Assembly: GCA_028275295.1 (NCBI GenBank)
Contig: JAPWUY010000113.1
Span: 1-6,460 of the forward strand
Length of the DNA: 6,460 nucleotides
Reading direction: 5' to 3'
DNA from: Thermodesulfobacteriota bacterium
GTDB taxonomy: Bacteria; Desulfobacterota; Desulfocorpusculales; Desulfocorpusculum
The position numbers were made by a program, and so were the translations under genes. This document shows, one piece after another, positions 1-6,460 of the stretch. Numbering within the stretch: position 1 is the stretch's first letter; each line of letters opens with the position of its first letter. The notes beneath the pieces are model-generated. The model did not search any database, was not told the DNA's origin, and saw only the letters and a list, made by a program, of their open reading frames with translations.

Positions 1-2594
<2,594 letters not shown>

Positions 2595-2737
2595 GGATCC
2601 TTCCTCGGGCGAGGAGTTTCTCCCTTATTGGGCCTTCTTGCCGAAGGGGCATTTTCGGACCCATGGGGTAGAAGAGAGAAGGAGATGGGAGCTCCAAGAG
2701 GAGCTCGAGGAAATCTTATAGGGAGCTAGAAAAGGAG
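2595..2737 (+). other. yajC-secD intergenic spacer, no gene recognised
   Basis: This 143-bp spacer is long for an operon otherwise spaced by -4 to 13 bp. It holds short inverted repeats only: CCTTC/GAAGG (2633-2637 with 2643-2647), CCGAA/TTCGG (2641-2645 with 2654-2658), and two GAGCTC copies (2689-2694 and 2701-2706) separated by 6 nt. None is followed by a T-run, so no intrinsic terminator is supported. I see no good sigma-70 promoter. The yajC reading frame stays open past its TGA for 44 codons to a TAG at 2727-2729. A nested ATG at 2685 would give a 14-codon peptide. Neither resembles a known protein. Confidence 0.6.
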
Positions 2738-4342
2738 ATGAAACTGGACCTCAAATGGAGGATGGCAGCGATTGTTTTGGTTCTGGTCCTTTGTATCTTC
2801 TTTGTGATGCCATCTTTGGTGGATGACCTTCCAACTTTTTGGAAGAAAAACGCGAGGAAGATATCCCTCGGGCTGGATCTCAGAGGTGGTGCCCACTTGC
2901 TCCTCCAAGTGAAGGCGGAGGAGGCTGTGAAGAATTCCGTCGTCCTCACAGCTGGGGATCTAAAGGACATACTCCTCAAGGAGAAGATCCGCTTTGCCCG
3001 AATTGAGCCCAAGGAGCGAACCTTGGAGGTAGTCCTCCTCAAGGCCGAACAAGAAGGGGACTTGCTCAACATAGTGTCTCGTCAATATCCGGGTTTCAGG
3101 AAGTTGTCTTCACTCCCGGAAGACGGAAGGCTGAAGATCACCTTCGAGCTTTCCGAGGAAGAGGCCAAGAGGATTCGAGAGAATGCGGTCAGACAGGCCG
3201 TGGAGACCATAAGAAACCGTCTAGACCCTGAGGGAGTGAAGGAACACGACATCGTGGCTCAGGGCGAGGAGAGGATCCTGGTACAGCTTCCAGGGGTCGA
3301 GGACGTGGAGCATGCGAAGGAGATGATAAAGAGGGTGGCCCTCCTCGAGTTCAAGATAGTGGATAGGGAGCATTCCCTGGAGGAGGCGCTGAGGGGAAAT
3401 GTCCCTCCGGACTCGGAGATCCTCTACACTTCAAAGGTGGATCCCAGAACGGGCAGGAGAATGAGGGGCGATCCCATCCTGGTCAAGAAGCAAACCTTGC
3501 TCACAGGAGACATGCTGGATCAGGCGAGGGTGGAGTTCGAATACAACATGCCTCGTGTCGCCATAAGTTTCGATTCCAAGGGCTCCAAGATCTTCGACCA
3601 GATAGCCGAGGCCAATGTGGGGAAGGAGCTGGCCATCATCCTGGACAACACGGTTTATTCCCATCCAGTGATAAAGCAGAGGCATTACGGGGGTAGGGCA
3701 GTCATCGAGGGGAATTTCACTCCCGAGGAGGCCAGAGACCTGGTGGTCATCCTCAAGGCTGGTAGCCTTCCAGCCCCCGTGGAGGTGGAGGAGGAGAGGA
3801 CCGTGGGGCCCTCCCTTGGCCGAGACAGCATCCAGGCAGGGATAGTGGCCGGGCTGGTGGGGTCGTTGGCGGTGGTGATATTCATGGTGATATATTATGG
3901 CACTGCCGGATTCATAGCTGATCTGGCCCTTGCCCTCAATGTCCTGATAATTATGGCTGCCATGGCCGCCCTGAGGGCAACCCTCACCCTGCCTGGCATC
4001 GCTGGGATAATCCTTGGGGTGGGCATGGCAGTGGATGCCAACGTTCTCATATTCGAGAGAATCAGGGAGGAGCTCAGAGCTGGCAAGCCCTTCAGACAGG
4101 CAGTGGACGCCGGATTCTCCAGGGCCTTTTCAGCGATCTTCGACTCCAATTTGACCACCCTGATCGCAGCCGCTTTGCTCTTCCAGTTCGGAACAGGCCC
4201 CCTGAGGGGTTTTGCGGTCACTCTGTGCATTGGCCTTGTGGCCAACCTCTTCACTGCAGTGTGGGTCACGAGGACGATCATGGATTACCTCATCTCCCAG
4301 AGAAGGGTCGTGGGGGTGGGAACATCCTTGGCGAGTGGATAG
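2738..4342 (+). CDS. secD: Protein translocase subunit SecD
   Basis: SecD is an RND-superfamily membrane protein that works with SecF to drive late steps of Sec export using the proton-motive force. The 534 residues show the expected layout: transmembrane helix 1 at about 10-27, the SecD motif SLGLDLRGGAHLLLQV (43-58), a large periplasmic region to about 365, the segment LKAGSLPAPVEVEEERTVGPSLG (339-361), then five helices at roughly 366-386, 392-410, 417-438, 470-486 and 491-512. The helix-4 motif GVGMAVDANVLIFERIREEL (427-446) carries Asp433, the conserved intramembrane acid implicated in proton movement. Length and order are normal. ATG 2738 is the only ATG, GTG or TTG before the conserved helix after the in-frame TAG at 2669, but AAAGGAG abuts it with no spacer. 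secF follows after 9 bp. Confidence 0.97.
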   Translation: MKLDLKWRMAAIVLVLVLCIFFVMPSLVDDLPTFWKKNARKISLGLDLRGGAHLLLQVKAEEAVKNSVVLTAGDLKDILLKEKIRFARIEPKERTLEVVLLKAEQEGDLLNIVSRQYPGFRKLSSLPEDGRLKITFELSEEEAKRIRENAVRQAVETIRNRLDPEGVKEHDIVAQGEERILVQLPGVEDVEHAKEMIKRVALLEFKIVDREHSLEEALRGNVPPDSEILYTSKVDPRTGRRMRGDPILVKKQTLLTGDMLDQARVEFEYNMPRVAISFDSKGSKIFDQIAEANVGKELAIILDNTVYSHPVIKQRHYGGRAVIEGNFTPEEARDLVVILKAGSLPAPVEVEEERTVGPSLGRDSIQAGIVAGLVGSLAVVIFMVIYYGTAGFIADLALALNVLIIMAAMAALRATLTLPGIAGIILGVGMAVDANVLIFERIREELRAGKPFRQAVDAGFSRAFSAIFDSNLTTLIAAALLFQFGTGPLRGFAVTLCIGLVANLFTAVWVTRTIMDYLISQRRVVGVGTSLASG

Positions 4343-4345
4343 GAG
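4341..4345 (+). promoter_or_regulatory. Ribosome-binding site deciding the secF start
   Basis: AGGAG overlaps the secD stop (TAG at 4340-4342) and ends 6 nt before ATG 4352. The in-frame TTG at 4346 touches it with no spacer, so ATG 4352 is the better start. The overlap with the secD stop suggests coupled translation. Confidence 0.7.
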
Positions 4346-4351
4346 TTGGAC

Positions 4352-5287
4352 ATGGAGCTCATAAGACAGGACCTCAACATAGATTTTCTCAAGAGAAGAA
4401 GGCTATTCATGGGCCTTTCGGCCCTGCTCATTGCCATAGGCATAGTGTCCCTGGTGATCAAGGGCGGACCCGACTTCGGAATAGATTTCGCAGGCGGCCT
4501 TCTCATAGAACTCAGGACCAAGGAGCCCGCCTCCACAGGGGAGGTACGGAGGATCCTCTCCGAGAAGGGATTCAAGGGTGCTATCGTCCAAAATGCTTGG
4601 GAACTTGGAAAGGCGAGCGGGCATGACTTCTTGGTGAGGATGGATCTGGGGGAGGGAAAGCCCGAGGATCTCTCCCAGGGAGCGAGAAGGGCCTTGGAGG
4701 ATGGTTTTGGAAAGGACAAGATCGAGATAAGGAGAGTGGAGCTTGTGGGGCCCAAGGTGGGCAAGGAGCTCCAGAGAAAGGGGACTTGGGCAGTGGCCCT
4801 GGCCCTTGTAGCGATCCTCATCTACCTCGCTTGGAGATTCGAGTTCAAATATTCCCTTGGAGCTGTAGTCGCCCTGTTTCACGATGTGCTCATAACCTTA
4901 GGAGCGTTTTCCATAACGAATACGGAGATAGACCTGCCCATAGTTGCGGCCTTTCTCACCATTGTCGGTTATTCTGTCAATGACACCATAGTCATATTCG
5001 ACAGGGTAAGGGAGAACCTGAAAAAATACAGGAGGATGCCCCTTGCGGATCTCATGAACAAGAGCATAAACGAGACCCTGAGCAGGACGATTCTCACAGC
5101 AGGCACTGTGTTCGTGACGGACCTGGCTCTCTTTCTTTTCGGCGGTGGGGTGATACACAATTTTGCATTCGCCCTTCTTGTGGGAATAGTTGCTGGGACC
5201 TATTCCACGGTTTTCATAGCAAGCCCTGTTGCCCTCTTCTGGGAGGAGAAGTTTGGAAAAAAGAAGCTTGTGCCCGCAAGGCCTTGA
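4352..5287 (+). CDS. secF: Protein translocase subunit SecF
   Basis: SecF is the partner of SecD in the proton-driven SecDF complex of the inner membrane. From ATG 4352 it has 311 residues, normal for the family. Helix 1 is at about 18-36. It is followed by GIDFAGGLLIEL (43-54), a periplasmic domain, the signature VGPKVGKEL (132-140), and five helices at roughly 147-162, 168-187, 196-216, 248-264 and 270-295. Key motifs are FHDVL (176-180) and TIVGYSVNDTIVIFDRVREN (203-222) with Asp211. ETLSRTILT (241-249) carries Arg245. These match the positions of the functionally important Asp213 and Arg247 of E. coli SecF. A short basic tail (FGKKK) ends the protein. It is the last gene of the queA-secF cluster, and no further gene follows for 470 bp. 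Confidence 0.97.
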   Translation: MELIRQDLNIDFLKRRRLFMGLSALLIAIGIVSLVIKGGPDFGIDFAGGLLIELRTKEPASTGEVRRILSEKGFKGAIVQNAWELGKASGHDFLVRMDLGEGKPEDLSQGARRALEDGFGKDKIEIRRVELVGPKVGKELQRKGTWAVALALVAILIYLAWRFEFKYSLGAVVALFHDVLITLGAFSITNTEIDLPIVAAFLTIVGYSVNDTIVIFDRVRENLKKYRRMPLADLMNKSINETLSRTILTAGTVFVTDLALFLFGGGVIHNFAFALLVGIVAGTYSTVFIASPVALFWEEKFGKKKLVPARP

Positions 5288-5327
5288 TCGGAAGATGAAT
5301 GGTCAAGCTTTTGGGAAGAAAATGGAT

Positions 5328-5371
5328 GGGGCAAAGGAGGAACCATAGCCCAGTCTCCGGCAAAAGGCCCC
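5328..5371 (+). repeat. Imperfect two-step hairpin downstream of secF
   Basis: GGGGC (5328-5332) can pair with GCCCC (5367-5371). Nested inside, GGAGG (5336-5340) can pair with TCTCC (5354-5358) using one G-T pair. The steps are separated by A-rich unpaired stretches, AAA and GGCAAAAG. The right arm can pair instead within AAAGGCCCCTTT (5363-5374). It could protect or define the 3' end of the secF mRNA, but there is no T-run. Function is unknown and chance pairing is possible. Confidence 0.3.
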
Positions 5372-5409
5372 TTTAGAGGATCGTCCTTCCAGAGCCAAAA
5401 AACCCACGA

Positions 5410-5430
5410 CTTTGGAGGCTGAATCCAAAG
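5410..5430 (+). repeat. Perfect 7-bp inverted repeat
   Basis: CTTTGGA (5410-5416) and TCCAAAG (5424-5430) are perfect complements around a 7-nt loop. The left arm could also pair with CCAAA at 5395-5399, so two folds compete. The 8-mer TTGGAGGC at 5412-5419 recurs at 5465-5472, inside a second small hairpin. Just downstream lies GCCCCGGGGGC (5430-5440). There is no T-run, so this is not a typical terminator. Confidence 0.35.
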
Positions 5431-5463
5431 CCCCGGGGGCAATTGTCGACACATCCCTACTCA

Positions 5464-5477
5464 ATTGGAGGCCCAAT
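5464..5477 (+). repeat. Short hairpin sharing an 8-mer with the previous one
   Basis: ATTGG (5464-5468) pairs with CCAAT (5473-5477) across an AGGC tetraloop. It shares TTGGAGGC with the hairpin at 5410-5430, and its left flank CAATTG (5462-5467) also occurs at 5440-5445. The pair may be a degenerate duplication, but the shared units are short. Confidence 0.25.
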
Positions 5478-5607
5478 CTGAGACAAAGTATCGAAGTTTT
5501 CTCTCCCAAGGGTCATTATGTCCAAAAATCCCGTGAGGGTGGCCCCAAGAGCGCGTTCTTCAGTAAGAAGCATTCGCAGCATTACGAGAGTTTGGCACAT
5601 CTTTCTC

Positions 5608-5634
5608 TTGACACCTGGGGATGTGTGTGCTAAT
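5608..5634 (+). promoter_or_regulatory. Possible sigma-70 promoter for the receiver-domain gene
   Basis: TTGACA at 5608-5613 is a perfect -35 element. The best -10 candidate is GCTAAT (5629-5634), a 4 of 6 match preceded by an extended TGT (5626-5628). The 15-nt spacer is shorter than the optimal 17. A start near 5641 would give a leader of about 120 nt before the ATG at 5760. This fits the gene being a separate unit from secDF, but the -10 and spacing are imperfect. Confidence 0.4.
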
Positions 5635-5710
5635 CGAATGGACATCGAAACGGAGGGAAATTTTTCTGGGGCGTGAATCTCTTGAGAGAGGGGATACGGT
5701 GAGAGGACGA

Positions 5711-5741
5711 GGGCGGATCCCCGAAGATCACCGGGTCGCCC
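5711..5741 (+). promoter_or_regulatory. Leader hairpin just upstream of the receiver gene's ribosome-binding site
   Basis: GGGCGG (5711-5716) pairs with TCGCCC (5736-5741), using one G-T pair. After an AT bulge, CCC (5719-5721) pairs with GGG (5733-5735) around an 11-nt loop. An alternative GATC/GATC pairing (5716-5719 with 5726-5729) is possible. The stem ends 7 nt before the ribosome-binding site. It could affect translation or mRNA stability. No ligand-binding consensus is recognised. Confidence 0.35.
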
Positions 5742-5748
5742 AGAGAAG

Positions 5749-5755
5749 AAGGGGG
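5749..5755 (+). promoter_or_regulatory. Ribosome-binding site of the receiver gene
   Basis: AAGGGGG ends 4 nt before ATG 5760, and the preceding bases are purine-rich. It supports ATG 5760 as the start, which is also exactly where the receiver fold should begin. Confidence 0.65.
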
Positions 5756-5759
5756 TGTC

Positions 5760-6460
5760 ATGGCTCGCAAAGTACTTCTGGCCGACGATAGCGTGGCCGT
5801 CCAGAGGGCCGTCGAAGCAACCCTCGAGCCCAAGGACTTCGAGGTCCTTTCGGTCTCAAGGGGATCTGATGTGATCCCAGAAGCCAAGAAGATCCACCCA
5901 GATGTGATCTTAGTGGACGGGGATCTCACGGATTTGGATGGTTACGAGGTATGCAAGAGGGTGAAGGAGGACCCAGAGCTCATGCACATCCCCGTAATTG
6001 TGATGGCCTCTCAGGAAGACCCGGAGAGAGCCAGGGCAGTGGGGGCGGAAGGGGAGATAGCGAAGCCCTTCAGGGGTGAAGATCTTCTGGAGCAGGTGAT
6101 GGCCGTTGTGGACCTGACCCTCGAGCCAACGGTCAAGATAGATACCTCGGAGATAGAGGAATTCGATCTGGGGGAAGAGCCTGTTGAGGAGGAATTGGAA
6201 TTGGGCGAGTTGGAGCTGGATGAGGGGGTGCTGGAGCTCACCGAGGAGATGGAGGGATTACAAGACACTGGAGAGGCTGTGCTAGAGGGGCTCGAGGAGT
6301 TCGAGCTTGAGAAGCCCGAAGAAGAGAAGCCTCCCAGAAGAAGCGTCAAGACAGAGGAGCTCGAGGAGATCTCCTTCGAGGAGGAGATAGACGAGTTGGA
6401 TCTCGGGGAGCTCGAGCTCGAGGGGGCAGAAGGCGTGGGGGCCCTTGAGGAGGATCTAGA
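5760..6460 (+). CDS. Response-regulator receiver protein with acidic tail, 3' end outside window
   Basis: The first 233 codons are present and the frame is open to the right edge. Residues 1-118 form a CheY-like receiver domain: strand 1 RKVLLADDS with the acidic pair Asp9/Asp10, phosphoacceptor Asp53 in VILVDGDLTDLDGYEVC (49-65), PVIVMAS (78-84), and the conserved Lys102 in AKPF. The position of the CheY switch Thr87 is Ala83, and the usual MP after the phosphoacceptor is replaced by LT, so signalling may be atypical. From 121 onward there is no known output domain, but a low-complexity tail with 47 of 113 residues acidic by hand count. Its degenerate units look like (E/D)L(E/D)LGELEL. It starts after the gap and has its own ribosome-binding site. 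No kinase is visible. The tail could be an interaction surface or a linker to a domain beyond the window. The partner and pathway are unknown. Confidence 0.88.
   Translation, partial: MARKVLLADDSVAVQRAVEATLEPKDFEVLSVSRGSDVIPEAKKIHPDVILVDGDLTDLDGYEVCKRVKEDPELMHIPVIVMASQEDPERARAVGAEGEIAKPFRGEDLLEQVMAVVDLTLEPTVKIDTSEIEEFDLGEEPVEEELELGELELDEGVLELTEEMEGLQDTGEAVLEGLEEFELEKPEEEKPPRRSVKTEELEEISFEEEIDELDLGELELEGAEGVGALEEDL
6192..6425 (+). repeat. Degenerate repeats in the acidic tail of the receiver protein
   Basis: Residues 145-154 (ELELGELELD) and 212-221 (ELDLGELELE) agree at 8 of 10 positions, the two differences being E/D swaps. Related fragments are FDLGEE (135-140) and LELTEE (158-163). At the DNA level the second copy contains GAGCTCGAGCTCGAG (6408-6422), a self-complementary run produced by alternating GAG and CTC codons. 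The two copies use different Leu codons (TTG/CTG against TTG/CTC), so this is not a recent duplication. Confidence 0.55.

Larger units (their letters stand above)
5288..5759 (+). other. Intergenic region without a convincing gene, rich in short inverted repeats
   Basis: These 472 bp separate secF from the receiver gene. Open frames here are short, lack neighbour-like codon use and match no family I know. The best is 5518-5676, with 52 codons from an ATG 5 nt after AAGGG. The region has several small inverted repeats (listed separately), plus TTCTT/AAGAA (5556-5560 with 5565-5569, 4-nt loop) and the dyad TCTCTTGAGAGA (5678-5689). No hairpin is followed by a T-run, so an intrinsic terminator for the secF transcript is not visible. 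I found no tRNA fold and no riboswitch consensus I recognise. The right part probably holds the promoter and leader of the receiver gene. Confidence 0.6.

Noticed and set aside
2633..2658. Intrinsic terminator between yajC and secD
   Set aside because: The stems are only 5 bp and no T-run follows. The tight operon context also argues against termination.
5325..5375. Cyclic-di-GMP (GEMM-I) riboswitch suggested by GGGGCAAAGG and nearby GCAAAAGGCC
   Set aside because: The conserved 3' ATGGTAGCCGGG-type segment and the tetraloop-receptor pattern are absent, and the element is not upstream of a nearby start codon.
5375..5408. Resemblance to a preQ1-I riboswitch (AGAGGATC... followed by CCAAAAAACCC), tempting because queuosine genes are present
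   Set aside because: The P1 stem cannot form: AGAGG would need CCTCT at the right distance and the sequence is CCAGAG. The element also lies downstream of secF, away from any queuosine gene start.
5592..5610. Sigma-54 promoter suggested by TTGGCAC
   Set aside because: The -24 element is good, but at the required spacing the -12 element reads TCTC and lacks the essential GC. The next TTG is 4 nt too far away.
5412..5633. Plus-strand frame of 73 residues beginning at TTG 5412
   Set aside because: There is no ribosome-binding site, its start lies inside a perfect hairpin, and its composition is unlike the neighbours.
5457..5645. Minus-strand frame of 62 residues in the gap
   Set aside because: It has no Shine-Dalgarno sequence before its ATG, no recognisable family, and all neighbours are on the other strand.
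6011..6349. Minus-strand frame of 112 residues, very rich in Ser
   Set aside because: It is the antisense shadow of the Glu/Leu-rich tail: GAG and GAA codons read backwards give CTC and TTC, and the shifted frame gives runs of Ser codons.

Overview
This is a bacterial chromosomal window with five housekeeping genes packed head to tail on the + strand, in the order queA, tgt, yajC, secD, secF. It then has a gap of about 470 bp without a convincing gene, followed by the 5' part of a receiver-domain protein that runs off the right edge. Nothing on the minus strand looks real. I see no tRNA, rRNA, CRISPR array, insertion sequence or prophage gene.

Organism: the gene order is a widely conserved bacterial one. 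GC content is in the mid-50s percent by eye. Arginine is written mostly AGG/AGA and isoleucine often ATA, and the coding strand is very purine-rich. The receiver protein opens with MARKVLLADDS, a start I associate with Desulfobacterota (Deltaproteobacteria). Together these suggest a Desulfobacterota-like bacterium, perhaps thermophilic or moderately so. This is inference and not secure.

Layout: positions 1-1028 hold queA, which is cut by the left edge. The first ATG, at 48, is internal, because the frame upstream still encodes QueA family sequence. Thirteen bases later comes tgt (1042-2214). Its stop codon overlaps the TTG start of yajC (2211-2594), which has an almost perfect ribosome-binding site. 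A 143-bp gap precedes secD (2738-4342), and secF (4352-5287) follows with its Shine-Dalgarno sequence lying on the secD stop codon. Positions 5288-5759 contain several short inverted repeats, a possible sigma-70 promoter and a leader hairpin, but no clear terminator. The receiver-domain gene starts at 5760.

How the genes work together: Tgt inserts preQ1 at tRNA position 34 and QueA converts it to epoxyqueuosine, so the first two genes are consecutive steps of queuosine synthesis. YajC, SecD and SecF are the accessory membrane complex of the SecYEG translocon, which uses the proton-motive force to complete export. The two sets share a transcript in many bacteria without a known functional link. 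The last gene looks like a separate regulatory unit: a phosphorylatable receiver domain with a highly acidic, low-complexity tail.

I found no clearly new biological system. The least explained parts are the structured gap at 5288-5759 and the acidic tail of the receiver protein.
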